Assembly: GCA_949295905.1 (NCBI GenBank)
Contig: CASFNA010000022.1
Coordinates: 241,740-305,739 of the forward strand
Direction: 5' to 3'
Length of the DNA: 64,000 nt
Source of the DNA: an uncultured Prevotellaceae bacterium
GTDB lineage: Bacteria > Bacteroidota > Bacteroidia > Bacteroidales > Bacteroidaceae
Positions 26,083-36,200 of this stretch are shown one piece after another. The position numbers were made by a program, and so were the translations under genes. The notes below the pieces were generated by a model. That model was given only the letters and a program-made list of their open reading frames with translations. It made no database searches and had not been told where the DNA came from. Position 1 is the stretch's first letter; every line of letters starts with the position of its first letter.

Positions 26083-28608
26083 ATGATGAAAAAGACCATT
26101 CTTTTAGTGTTGGCAATGTGCCTCGCCGTCAGCGTGGGAGCAGTCGAGACGTTCGTCTCGTTCAGTCCCGTGGGCGGAGGCTTTGCCGTAGTGAAGGGCG
26201 GAAAGCCCGTCAATGTAGTGTGCAGTCAGGACGACCATGAGGGCGTGCAGATGGCCGTGGCCAACCTGGCCAAGGACTTCGGGCGCGTAAGCGGCACCGA
26301 TGCGGCCGTTATGCAGTCGCCTCAGGGCGAGTGCGTCATCGTCGGCAGCCTGAAGTCGGGCCTCATACGGCAGCTCGTCAAGGCCGGAAAGGTGGACGGC
26401 AAGCAGCTTGACGGCAAGACGGAGAAGTATCTCCTGCAAGTGGTTGACCGCCCCTTGGACGGCGTAGCGCGCGCCCTCGTCATAGCCGGAAGCGACAAGC
26501 GCGGTGCCATCTACGGCGCATACGAGCTGTCGAGGCAGATGGGCGTGTCGCCCTGGTACTGGTTTGCCGACGTTCCAACGCAGCAACACAAGGACGTATA
26601 TATAAAGAAAGGTGTCTACACCGACGGCGAGCCGAAGGTGAAGCTGCGCGGAATATTCATCAATGACGAGTGGCCCTGCTTCGGCAACTGGACCCACTCG
26701 AAGTTCGGCGGCTTCAAGGCCGGGATGTACGAGCACGTGTTCGAGCTGATACTCCGACTGAAGGGCAACTTCATGTGGCCCGCCATGTGGAGCAGCGCGT
26801 TCTACGATGACGACCCTCTCAACGGCCCCCTGGCCGACAAGATGGGCGTCATCATGGGCACGTCGCACCACGAGCCGATGGCTCTGGCGCACACTGACTG
26901 GAAGCGCAACCGCGACGGCGAGTGGAACTACCAGACCAACGGCGAGGCCCTGCGCCGCTTCTGGACCACCGGCATTGAGCGCGCTAAGGACTGGGAGACC
27001 GTAGTCACCGTGGGAATGCGCGGCGACGGCGACGAGGCAATGGAAGGTACGGGCAACATAAAGCTGATGGAGCGCATCGTGGCCGACCAGCGTGCAATCA
27101 TCGAAAGCGTGACAGGCCGCCCGGCGGCGGAGACCCCGCAGGTGTGGGCTTTGTACAAGGAAGTGCAGGACTACTACGACCGGGGTATGCAGGTGCCCGA
27201 CGACATCACCCTGCTTCTCTGCGACGACAACTGGGGCAACGTGCGCCGTCTGCCCGCGTTGGACGCAAAGCCGCGCAAGGGAGGCTACGGCATGTACTAC
27301 CACTTCGACTATGTGGGCACGCCGCGCTGCTCCAAGTGGATTAACATCAACCCCATACCGCGCGTATGGGAGCAGATGAACCTGTGCTACGAGTACGGCG
27401 TGCGCCAGCTGTGGATAGTCAACGTGGGCGACCTCAAGCCGATGGAATACCCCATAACCTTCTTCCTCGACATGGCCTGGAACCCTGAACGCTACAATCA
27501 GGACAACCTTATACGGCACTCTGTCGACTTATGCCGCAGCGTGTTCGGCGACAAGGAGGCCGCCGAGGCGGCCCGTCTGCTGCGCACATACGCCAAGTAC
27601 AACCGCCGCATGACGCCCGAAAACCTGTCTTACAAGACGTTCACCATGAACTACAACGAGTGGCAGCGCGTCACCGCCGAGTATGACCGGCTGGCCGCCG
27701 ACGCCGAGGCGCTGGGCAAGCGGTTGCCTGCGGAGATGCAGGACGCGTGGTATCAGCTCATCGGTTACCCCATACTGGCCTGCTCAAACCTCTACGACAT
27801 GTACTATGCGCAGGCCATGAACCAGCGTCTCGCCAAGAAAAACGACCCCGAAGCAAACCTCTGGGCCGACCGCGTGGCGCAGTGCTTCGGCCGCGACAGC
27901 GTTCTTGCCAAGCAGTATCACACCATGAACGGAGGCAAGTGGAACCACCTGATGTCGCAAATACACATCGGCTACACCAAATGGAGCGAGCCCAAGCAGC
28001 TCGTAATGCCGGCCGTAAAGCGCGTGGAAGGCACTCCGAAGGGTACGCTTACCTTCCCGACGCCGATGCCCGAGGGCGCATATTACGCTGCGAAGAAGGA
28101 CAAGTACGAGTTCAAGGAGCGCGACGGCTACGTAAGCATAGAGGCCGAGCACTTTACACGCAAGACCGACGGCAAGGCCGCCCGGTGGACTGTAATACCC
28201 GAGATGGGGCGCACCCTATCGGCCATCACTCCCCAGCCCGTCACCGCCTCGACCGAAGGCATGGCCTTGGAGTACGATGTCTACACCGAGAGCGACGGCT
28301 ATCCGCGCGTTACCCTGCGCTTTTCGCCCACGCTCAACTTCAACACCAAGGGTCTTAGCTACGCCGTAAGCTGGGACGGAGGAGAGGAAACTATCGTCAA
28401 CATCAACGGCGATTACAACGGCGACCTCGGCCCCATACAGCGTGAAGGCGTCATCGACAGCCAGACCATACACGGCAAGCTGAAGCCCGGACGGCACACG
28501 CTGCGCATACGTCCGCTTGACAACGGCCTCGTGCTTCAGAAGATAATGATTGACCTTGGCGGTATGCGCAAGAGCTTCCTCGGCGCACCAGAGACTATTT
28601 TTAATTGA
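26083..28608 (+). CDS. Glycoside hydrolase family 115 (xylan alpha-1,2-glucuronidase)
   Basis: An 841-residue secreted enzyme with a signal peptide (MMKKTILLVLAMCLAVSVGA). GH115 enzymes remove (4-O-methyl)-glucuronic acid from internal or terminal xylose of glucuronoxylan. Family blocks are visible: SDKRGAIYGAYELSRQMGVSPWYWF (about 137-161), GIFINDEWPCFG (about 189-200), GNFMWPAMWSS (about 227-237) and MGTSHHEPMALAH. A C-terminal beta-rich GH115_C domain follows (about 680-841). It is the first gene of the xylan locus, with its own promoter. Its last codons and stop lie inside a perfect 41-bp inverted repeat. A second, longer GH115 is at 45335. Confidence 0.94.
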   Translation: MMKKTILLVLAMCLAVSVGAVETFVSFSPVGGGFAVVKGGKPVNVVCSQDDHEGVQMAVANLAKDFGRVSGTDAAVMQSPQGECVIVGSLKSGLIRQLVKAGKVDGKQLDGKTEKYLLQVVDRPLDGVARALVIAGSDKRGAIYGAYELSRQMGVSPWYWFADVPTQQHKDVYIKKGVYTDGEPKVKLRGIFINDEWPCFGNWTHSKFGGFKAGMYEHVFELILRLKGNFMWPAMWSSAFYDDDPLNGPLADKMGVIMGTSHHEPMALAHTDWKRNRDGEWNYQTNGEALRRFWTTGIERAKDWETVVTVGMRGDGDEAMEGTGNIKLMERIVADQRAIIESVTGRPAAETPQVWALYKEVQDYYDRGMQVPDDITLLLCDDNWGNVRRLPALDAKPRKGGYGMYYHFDYVGTPRCSKWININPIPRVWEQMNLCYEYGVRQLWIVNVGDLKPMEYPITFFLDMAWNPERYNQDNLIRHSVDLCRSVFGDKEAAEAARLLRTYAKYNRRMTPENLSYKTFTMNYNEWQRVTAEYDRLAADAEALGKRLPAEMQDAWYQLIGYPILACSNLYDMYYAQAMNQRLAKKNDPEANLWADRVAQCFGRDSVLAKQYHTMNGGKWNHLMSQIHIGYTKWSEPKQLVMPAVKRVEGTPKGTLTFPTPMPEGAYYAAKKDKYEFKERDGYVSIEAEHFTRKTDGKAARWTVIPEMGRTLSAITPQPVTASTEGMALEYDVYTESDGYPRVTLRFSPTLNFNTKGLSYAVSWDGGEETIVNINGDYNGDLGPIQREGVIDSQTIHGKLKPGRHTLRIRPLDNGLVLQKIMIDLGGMRKSFLGAPETIFN

Positions 28609-28699
28609 GAATTGGGGGTTGAGAATGGAGAATTATGATTATTTTTTGCAACGAGGGGTAATCATAATTCTCCATTCTCAACCCCCAATTCTCAATTAA
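28601..28699. repeat. Perfect 41-bp inverted repeat (AT-rich GAGAATT type)
   Basis: Arms 28601-28641 and 28659-28699 are exact reverse complements with a 17-base loop. The left arm begins in the last codons of GH115. A third, partial arm is at 28703-28743. It may act as a terminator or RNA-stability hairpin between GH115 and GH98. Confidence 0.85.
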
Positions 28700-28752
28700 A
28701 GGTAATCATAATTCTTAATTTCCAATTCTCCATTCTCCATTTCAAATATCCC

Positions 28753-31401
28753 ATGAAACGCTTATACATAGTCTTAATAGTTGTCTTAGTTTTAGCAAGC
28801 GGCGGTCGGGCGCGTGGCGCAGAGATGCGCCGCCCCGTCAGTCCGCTGCGTCCCATGTGGCTTGTCCACGTAACAAGCAACGACAAGGAGGACGTCGTGG
28901 AGACCATTGACGGCCTGCCCGACGACCTGAAGCCATACGTTGTGCTCAACCTTGCCATGAACCACAAGGCCGACCCCGGTCTTCTGGATTACTACATGGG
29001 GCAGTGCAAGAACAAGGGCGTGTGGGTCATGATACAGCCCAGCAGCGGACACACTCACTACATGGACTCCGTCAACATGGCACGCTACGAGGACTATTAC
29101 CGCAAATACCCCAACCTCGTGGGCTACAACTTCTGCGAGCAGGCGTGGGGCTTCACAAGCGAAACCTTCGCCCAGCGTTGCGAGCTGTACTGCAAGCTGT
29201 TGGAAATCGGCTCGAAGTACGGCGGCTACCTGTACATCAACGACATGCAGTCGGTATCCAACAATCCCTGGAACACCATATCGAAGATGAAGAAGCACGC
29301 GCGTTACGCCGAGTGCGTGCGCCGGTACAGCCGCAACCTCATCTATGGCGACAAGCTCACCATGGCGCTTGGCTACTACGACAACGAGAGCGCGTGCCTC
29401 GGCATGTTCCTCGGAGGCTACGCCGACAACTACGCCGTGCGCTACGACCAGTTCTCGTGGAGCTTCGCGGGGCGCACAAGCGTCTTCGGCGATGAGTACG
29501 GTTATGAAATGCCAAACGCCCTTTCGTGGCTTACCTGCCCCGAGGCCCTGGCCGGAATATCCATCGCCGAGCACCTGATGATGACCGGCGCAACGGTGAT
29601 TGACGGCCCGGAAATATCCTCCATACTCATAATACGCCACGGCCAAATGACTCCCGGCGGCAAGAACGTAGTGGCCGACGTGGTGCGCAAGGTCGTTGAC
29701 GGCACCCTGCGCATACCCACGCGTGAAGAAGTCAGGGCACGGGTGAAGGCCGCCTATGTGTGCAACTTCAACAGCATGGTGGACGACCCGCTGTACACCG
29801 GCCTCTACGGCATGGACGGCGAGAAGCAGCAGAACCGCACTTACCTCAAGCGCACGGGGCGTTACCTTACCATTCCGTCGCTCGCCTTTGTGCCCGAAGA
29901 CGGCCTCTTCGACCTCGTTGTGACGCAGACAGGCGAACAGAGCTACGTAAACCGCTGGCCCACGGAGGCCGCGAAGGTGGAAGAACTGAACCGCCTTTAC
30001 CCCGAGGAGTACACCGGCACGATGTACGTAGGCCGCGCGGACAACCGCCTGCTGGCCTATAACAACTATATAAACACCGACATCGGCGAGCAGGCCGACA
30101 TCCCCTTGAAATACAACTCGTGTGACGCCGTCCATCTTGACTTCACCCCTCACACCTTCGCCCTCATCGAAGAGCGGGCCGAAGGGCTGCAAGTCTACCT
30201 CAACAACTACCGCACCGACAAGTCGGCCATGTGGCTTCAGTACCCCGGAGTGAGCGAGGACGACGGCCTGCCGCGGCTTAATTACAACACGGCCTTCGAT
30301 TACTTTGACGACACATTCATAAACAATCCCACCGACCGGCAGCTCCGCCAAAGCATCATAGCCGTCCGTGGATGCACGGCCAGGCCTGCGGTTACATGGA
30401 AAGACCGCGGCGACCACCCCTCCAGCAGCGTAAAAGAGGAGTATGCCGACGGCACGCTCACCCTGACAATAATGCACAACGGGCCGCTCGACATAAGCAT
30501 ACAATGCGCCGGGAGCAACCAAGACAGGCTCCCTGCGCCCACGTTCGCCGCCGTGGAGAGCATACCGCAGCCCGACATGCAGGCCGACATCGTGGCCGAC
30601 GAGCTGGCGTATGACTTCGAGGACATGGCCGAGGGCGACGCCATTACGGCATCGACGCAGCCATGGCTCGCCGCCGACGGAGCGGGCGCGGCCGTGATAA
30701 CGCAGTACGGCGGCAGCCTCGCGCTCAACCCGACGGCCATCGGCACGGGCACGAACCGCGTGGGCATAGCCAACCTTACGCGCTTCGGCGCGGAGCAGGA
30801 CTACGCCGTAACGTGGAAGGAATACACCACGCAGGTGAGCAAGGGCGGCGTGCTTATGCGCGGAACTTACGCCGACGGCGGCGCAAACCCCAGTCTGATG
30901 GACGGCTACTACTTCCAGGTGAATACCGACCTGGTGCGCGGCTACACCCGTGTGGCCATCCGCAAGGTCACCAACAAGGCCGACGGCACGACACAATTCG
31001 ACAACGGCACGCAGGGCGAAGCCGTCCTGCCTGCGCCCGAACAGGGCCGTCCGCGCTGGTACCGCGCCACCTGCCAGAACAACTTTCTCACCCTTGAATA
31101 CTCCGACGACGGCCTGACCTTCACGCAAGCCATAAGGCGTGCGGACAGCAAATACCACGAGGCCGGCATCACCCAGCTGCTCTGGGGCATAGGCGTGCCC
31201 GACGTCAAGACGACGTATTACGACGACATACGCCTCACCTACCTGTCGGGCACGGTCACATCGGGCATCGGCGGCATACATACAGTCACCGCTCCGGCGA
31301 CACAGAACGATGACTGGTACACCCTTCAGGGCGTGCGCATAGCACGCCCCACAGCTCCCGGCGTGTACATCCGCGGCGGACGCAAGTATGTGGTAAGGTG
31401 A
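28753..31401 (+). CDS. Glycoside hydrolase family 98, probable endo-xylanase
   Basis: An 882-residue secreted protein. After a signal peptide (to about residue 23) comes the GH98 catalytic barrel (about 28-330), with PLRPMWLVHVTSND, KYPNLVGYNFCEQAWGF (a candidate catalytic Glu in NFCEQAWG) and VIDGPEIS as landmarks. The GH98 C-terminal beta domain spans about 340-610. The family includes blood-group endo-beta-galactosidases and also Bacteroides endo-xylanases; with GH115, GH43 and an esterase around it, xylanase is the better guess. An extra beta-sandwich (about 620-830) may bind sugar. The tail WYTLQGVR..PGVYIRGGRK resembles a C-terminal tail common in Prevotella secreted proteins, possibly a sorting signal. 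Confidence 0.88.
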   Translation: MKRLYIVLIVVLVLASGGRARGAEMRRPVSPLRPMWLVHVTSNDKEDVVETIDGLPDDLKPYVVLNLAMNHKADPGLLDYYMGQCKNKGVWVMIQPSSGHTHYMDSVNMARYEDYYRKYPNLVGYNFCEQAWGFTSETFAQRCELYCKLLEIGSKYGGYLYINDMQSVSNNPWNTISKMKKHARYAECVRRYSRNLIYGDKLTMALGYYDNESACLGMFLGGYADNYAVRYDQFSWSFAGRTSVFGDEYGYEMPNALSWLTCPEALAGISIAEHLMMTGATVIDGPEISSILIIRHGQMTPGGKNVVADVVRKVVDGTLRIPTREEVRARVKAAYVCNFNSMVDDPLYTGLYGMDGEKQQNRTYLKRTGRYLTIPSLAFVPEDGLFDLVVTQTGEQSYVNRWPTEAAKVEELNRLYPEEYTGTMYVGRADNRLLAYNNYINTDIGEQADIPLKYNSCDAVHLDFTPHTFALIEERAEGLQVYLNNYRTDKSAMWLQYPGVSEDDGLPRLNYNTAFDYFDDTFINNPTDRQLRQSIIAVRGCTARPAVTWKDRGDHPSSSVKEEYADGTLTLTIMHNGPLDISIQCAGSNQDRLPAPTFAAVESIPQPDMQADIVADELAYDFEDMAEGDAITASTQPWLAADGAGAAVITQYGGSLALNPTAIGTGTNRVGIANLTRFGAEQDYAVTWKEYTTQVSKGGVLMRGTYADGGANPSLMDGYYFQVNTDLVRGYTRVAIRKVTNKADGTTQFDNGTQGEAVLPAPEQGRPRWYRATCQNNFLTLEYSDDGLTFTQAIRRADSKYHEAGITQLLWGIGVPDVKTTYYDDIRLTYLSGTVTSGIGGIHTVTAPATQNDDWYTLQGVRIARPTAPGVYIRGGRKYVVR

Positions 31402-31481
31402 ACGCCCGTGCAAAAAGTCCTGAACACCCATCCAAAAGGGCATTGGCACCCATCCCCAATAGCCACGACACCCACCCCAAA

Positions 31482-31500
31482 CCCCTCCCCAAGGGAGGGG
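31482..31500. terminator. GC-rich hairpin after GH98
   Basis: CCCCTCCC-CAA-GGGAGGGG, about 80 bases after the stop. It resembles the longer GC-rich hairpin at 43513-43602. It lacks a strong T-run, so termination is only possible. Confidence 0.4.
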
Positions 31501-31607
31501 CTTCAATAGCCTTGGCAAGTTGGGCGCATACGGCTTATCGGGCCAATCAGCCCCATCGGGCCTATTAAAATCAGCCCACGCATAACCCATTGACAATCAA
31601 CCGCTTA

Positions 31608-31686
31608 GTAAAAGGCCGTCTTTTAGCTTCTAAAAGGCGGCCTTTTAGCGTGTCAAAGACGGCCTTTTGGAATGCAAAAGACCGTC
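31608..31686. repeat. Dispersed AAAGGCC hairpin element, copy f
   Basis: AAAAGGCCGTCTTTT, TAAAAGGCGGCCTTTT and CAAAGACGGCCTTTT units in a row. It lies in the long gene-free interval 31402-32263, which otherwise holds GGATTGCAAATCC palindromes and nested MITE-like elements. Confidence 0.7.
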
Positions 31687-31813
31687 AATCGGATTCACAG
31701 TGTTTCGGCGTGATTTGCAATCCGCCGAAATATACTATGAGGATTTGCAATCCGCTCAAACCGCCACACCTTGCTTTCAGCAAACAAGGAGCAGTCAATC
31801 GGATTGCAAATCC

Positions 31814-32020
31814 TTATAATAACGTGAGTTCGGCATAACTTCTATTTTCCACAAACAGCGAAAATACCCTTTGTAGGGACATAATTCATTATGTCCGCAC
31901 GCCGCGAAGAGGCGTATTACACAAGTGCAGCAATGAAAAACGTTCTTTCAGAACGTGCGGACATAATGAATTATGTCCCTACAAAGGATGTTTTCTTATA
32001 CCGAACTCACGTTATAATAA
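31814..32020. repeat. Outer MITE-like element enclosing another
   Basis: Terminal inverted repeats 31814-31838 (TTATAATAACGTGAGTTCGG...) and 31996-32020, 25 bp with two mismatches. GGATTGCAAATCC palindromes flank both ends. The 134-base element at 31861-31994 sits inside. Confidence 0.75.
31861..31994. repeat. MITE-like element, copy 2 (same family as 23536-23664)
   Basis: Arms of about 40 bp contain the same palindromic GGACATAATTCATTATGTCC core as copy 1; the arm ends differ at a few positions. The centre has diverged. No coding capacity. Confidence 0.85.
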
Positions 32021-32263
32021 GAACCGGCGGATTGCAAATCCGCCAGAACGAATGTATACGGCTTATCAGGCCAATCAGCCCCATTTGGCCTGTAAAAGCC
32101 TGCCTTTTGCCGCCCCTTTCCTGCCTCCCGGCTTTCCCAGTCCTCCCAAACCTCTTGTTGATGATACAAAACCGGCGTATCGATGCAACATTTCGTAACT
32201 GTGGTGCAACGTTTTTCAGTCATGCGTGAAGTAAATACGACGCTCTGTCCGGCCATATTGCAG

Positions 32264-32271
32264 TATCTTTG
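32264..32271 (+). promoter_or_regulatory. -7 box before the small secreted protein
   Basis: TATCTTTG, 70 bases before the ATG at 32342. No clear -33 element at standard spacing. Confidence 0.55.
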
Positions 32272-32341
32272 CATCGTGGATTTCAAAGGAAACCGACTTT
32301 ACATTAAACTCAAAACAATAACAATTTAAAACCAAACCATC

Positions 32342-32839
32342 ATGAAAAAGTTAATGTTCGTGTTCGCCCTCGTGGCACTGTTCGCAACCAACTCAATGGC
32401 CCAGGCTCCCTGGAAAATCATCGATATGGAATATGTCACCAAGCACGGAGGCAACTGCCAGTATGACGACGAGACCTGCACGGCCACGTTCAAGAACAGT
32501 TACGACCGCTGGATTGACCTGCCCGGCCTCTCGGGCGACCTCACCGGCCACACCGACCTCGAGGCTACCATCCTGAAGAGCAACGTAATTCTCACATTCA
32601 ACATACGCTACAAGGACGCAGACGGCAAGACGCAGCAGGTGAAGGCGCAGACCTTCTACGGCCAGATGGGCAAGGAAATAACATCGAAGAAGACGCTCAA
32701 GGTTGACCTTACCAACAAGGGCAAGATTGGCGACGACGTGCTGAAGAACGTCGTAGGCGTGCGCGTGTCGATGGCTAAGCAGGCCGCTGGAGCCGAGGAG
32801 CCCTGGCAGGTGCAGTTCGGCGACGTTGTCGTTAAGTGA
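32342..32839 (+). CDS. Small secreted protein of unknown function
   Basis: A 165-residue protein with a clear signal peptide (MKKLMFVFALVALFATNSMA, cleaved before QAPWK). The mature part is predicted beta-rich and reads like a compact sandwich of about 145 residues, with two cysteines (in GGNCQYDDETCTATF) close enough for a disulphide. I do not recognise the family. It lies inside the xylan locus between GH98 and the HTCS regulator, with its own -7 box, so a periplasmic or surface carbohydrate-binding role is plausible but unproven. There is no lipobox, so it is probably periplasmic or released. Confidence 0.8.
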   Translation: MKKLMFVFALVALFATNSMAQAPWKIIDMEYVTKHGGNCQYDDETCTATFKNSYDRWIDLPGLSGDLTGHTDLEATILKSNVILTFNIRYKDADGKTQQVKAQTFYGQMGKEITSKKTLKVDLTNKGKIGDDVLKNVVGVRVSMAKQAAGAEEPWQVQFGDVVVK

Positions 32840-32905
32840 CAATGCACGGCGCGCGGCGGCGCGCATGGCACGGAATCCATAATATATTGATTACCAGATA
32901 CTTTC

Positions 32906-32973
32906 TCAAAGGCCGCCTTTCGCTTGATGAAAGGCGGCCTTTGAGCGTGCAATTCGCGGCCTTTTGCAAAGCC
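32906..32973. repeat. Dispersed AAAGGCC hairpin element, copy g
   Basis: AAAGGCCGCCTTT, loop CGCTTGATG, AAAGGCGGCCTTT: a perfect 13-bp hairpin, then GCGGCCTTTTGCAAAGC. Confidence 0.75.
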
Positions 32974-32985
32974 TCTTATTTGGCT

Positions 32986-33083
32986 CATTTGGCTTATCAG
33001 GCTCATTAGGCCCGATAAGCCCGATGAGCCTGATGAGCCGAACTGGGTGATAGGCCCGATAAGCCCAATTAGCCTGATGAGCC
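32986..33083. repeat. GGC-N-AT-N-AGGC decamer repeat cluster
   Basis: About nine imperfect units such as GGCTCATTAGGC, GCCCGATAAGCC and GCCTGATGAGCC in both orientations, able to fold into a long hairpin just upstream of the HTCS promoters. Related strings occur at 31525-31575 and 32055-32095. Confidence 0.6.
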
Positions 33084-33138
33084 AACAGGCGGCCAAGTGC
33101 TGCGGGCTTGCCGCAGGGCGGTGGCCGCGTGGTTGCCG

Positions 33139-33194
33139 TTTGCGTTTTTTTCTGCATGATTTTATCTTTGTTTTACATATTTTCCGTATTTTTG
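33139..33194 (+). promoter_or_regulatory. Two overlapping promoter candidates of the HTCS gene
   Basis: TTTG (33139-33142), 20 bases, TATCTTTG (33163-33170). A second -7 box TATTTTTG is at 33187-33194, 16 bases after the TTTG at 33167. The ATG is at 33217. Confidence 0.6.
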
Positions 33195-33216
33195 CAGATA
33201 CATTGACACTTAGACC

Positions 33217-36200
33217 ATGACATTCATGAAAACACTGATAAACCGGCTTTTGCTCTGCGCCGTGCTGGCTTTCGCCTTCGTGGCGGCGGCCACGGCCACT
33301 ACATTCCAGCGGCTTTACAGCAACGACATGCTGTCGTCAAAGCTCATCACGAGCATCTGCCAGGACAGCCGCGGCTACGTGTGGATAGCCACCGAGTACG
33401 GTCTCAACCGCTTCGACGGCGTGTACTTCACGCAGTATTACGCCGACACGGGCGAAGGCTTGGCAAAGAACGACGTGCAGAACCTCATGGCCTGCGGCGA
33501 CGGCGTGCTTGTAGACATGTTCAACCGCGTGCAGCTGTACACGCCGAAGGACAACCGCTTCCACGACATCGAAATCAAGGACGCCCCCCAGGTGTCGATT
33601 AAAGGCGTGGTGAAGACACCCGGCGGCGACGTGTGGCTCGTCAATTCGGGGCACGGCGTGTGGCAGGTTGACTTTGGGAAGATGGAGGCGCGCTCCGTCG
33701 TCAAAGTCAACAAGGCCGTGGGAAGGTACAAGGTGAAGTCGGCCATGGTTGACAGCCACGACCGCCTTTGGCTCAGCACGCTCGAGGACGGGGTAGTGAT
33801 GTACGACACGAAGACGGGCCGCCGCCTGCGCTTCCTCGACGACGAGTCCAGCCGCACCAAGTCGGCCGGACTGATGGAGGACGGGCGCGGGCGCGTGGTG
33901 ATAGCCACCAACAACAACGGGTTGTACCTGCCCGACGTGCGCACGGGCGCGGCCTCCAAGCTGTGCGACGTCAAGGGGATGACCGTAATGCGCGCGTTCT
34001 GCAACTACAAAGGCGACATGTACATAGGCACCAGCGCTTACGGAATATGGCGTGTCGATGTTGACGACCGCCGCGTGGTGCCCTTGTACACGCCCCGGGA
34101 GCTGCCCCTTATGCCCAAGGCCGATGTCTGGGCCTTCTGCCGCGACAAGGACGGCAACGCCTGGCTCGGCTTCCACCGCGGCGGACTGCTCTTCGTATCA
34201 CAGCGGCAGCAGCCCTTCGGCTACATCGGCATGGACGGCATGGACGGCGACAATGGCAGCAACGTGCTGGCCGTGGCCGCTGCCGCGAACGGCAACTTGT
34301 ACATGGGGCAGGAGGGCAACGGCCTCTTCGAACTGACGCAGAGCGGCGAGGTGGCAGGCCGCTGGCTGCACGGCAAGGGCGTTAGCGCCATCATGCCCGC
34401 GGGCGGAGGCATGGTATGGGTAGGCACGCACTACAACGACGGCGTGTGCCTGCTCGACACGCGCACCGGCTCGGCGCGCTGGCTCGCCGACAAGGACATC
34501 GTGGGCAGCTACGTCAAGGGCATCGCCGCCGACAAGAAGGGCAACCTTTACATAGCCTGCTTCAACAAGGGCCTGTTCTCGTTCACGCCCGACGGACAGT
34601 CGCGGCGCACCCTCTGCGGCGGCAGGATGCAGCTGCACAACCGCTATTTGAACGTGCTCAAGGCCGATTCGCGCGGCCTCCTGTGGATAGGCCACTACTA
34701 TGGCATCGACGCTTACGACCCCGTGCGCGACCGCGTGCTCGACCTCAAGATGGATTCCACGCTGCGCTCCGCCGTTACTTACGCCATAGCCGAGACAAGG
34801 GACGGCCTGATGTGGTTCGGCACAAACCACGGACTGTTCAGTTACGACACGGCCCGTCGCGCCTGGAAGCATTACACCAAGGCCGACGGACTGCCCGTAG
34901 AGACCGTGTGCGGAATAGCCGAGGGCGGCGACGGCAGCCTCTGGGTGAGCACTTTCCGCGGTCTCTGCCGCCTTGAAAGACGTACGGGGCGCATGGTTAC
35001 GTTCTACCGCGGCAACGGCCTTGAGGACGACAACTACCTGCGCGGAGCCTGCGGCGTGTCGCCCTTCGGCCTGGTCTACTTCGGCAACGAGCGCGGCTTG
35101 ACGTTCTTCATGCCCCGGAAGATACAGGTGGCGAGTTTCCAGCGCGGCGTAACCATGACAGGCCTGTACCTGCAAGGGCGTCAGGTGGTGATGCCTGACG
35201 ACGCCATACGCCTCGACTACCGCGACAACACGTTCACCCTGCGCTTCTCTACGATGGACTTCCGCGAGAACGACAACATCTATTACGAATACCGCTTCAA
35301 GGACGAGCCGCGCGGAGTGTGGCACCAGACGGCAGCCGGAACGAGCGAGATAACGCTGACACACCTCGCCCCCGGCAGCCACCAGCTGTTCGTAAGGGCG
35401 TGCGAGGGCGGCGTTACGTCGGACATCAAGAAGATAGACATACGCATCACGCCGCCGTGGTGGCGCTCGTGGTGGGCTTACACATTATATATAATGGCCG
35501 CGCTGGCCGTCATCGCCCTGGCCTTTACCGCCTACCGGCGCAAGCAGCAGGCTGATAACAACGAGTCGGAAATAAGGTTCCTCATCGACGTGGGCCACGA
35601 GCTGCGCTCTCCGCTCACGCTCATCAAGAGCCCGCTCGACATGCTCCTGCGCCACGGCTACGACCAGCAGACCGACCGCGCGTTGCGGGGCATGAAGCGC
35701 AACACCGACCGTATGCTCCAGCTTGTCAACCAAATATTGAGCATCCGTCGCATAGAGAAGGGGCAGATGCGCCTGCACTACGCCCAGACGGACATGACGC
35801 AGTTCGTCGCCGACATCGTGCACGACTATGACTACGAGGCGGAGAAGCGCAAAATAACCCTCTCGTTCACCGCCGACGGCGACGGATTGAAGGCTTACAT
35901 CGACCGCGACAACTTCGACAAGGTGGTGAACAACCTGCTCACCAACGCCTTGAAGTACACCCAGGACGGCGGCGAAGTGACCGTTGCGCTGGCCGCTGAC
36001 GGCGGCCGCCTGCGCCTTACGGTCTCCGACAACGGCCAAGGCATAGACGAAGAGCAGCTCAAGCGCGTCTTCGACCGCTTCTATCAGGTGTCCTCGCGCA
36101 CCGCTTCGGGGCAGTTGGGCTTCGGCATCGGCCTTAACCTTACGTATAAATTGGTGAAGCTGCACGGCGGAGACATCACCGCGCGCAACCGCACCGACGG

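Noticed and set aside
28792-31596. 934-codon open frame on the - strand opposite GH98
   Set aside because: It is a frame shadow produced by GC-rich codons of GH98; the composition (Val/Ala/His-rich) has no protein-family features, and several other genes have similar antisense frames.
31891-32229. 112-codon frame in the MITE-like region
   Set aside because: Made of inverted-repeat sequence; unlikely to be a protein.
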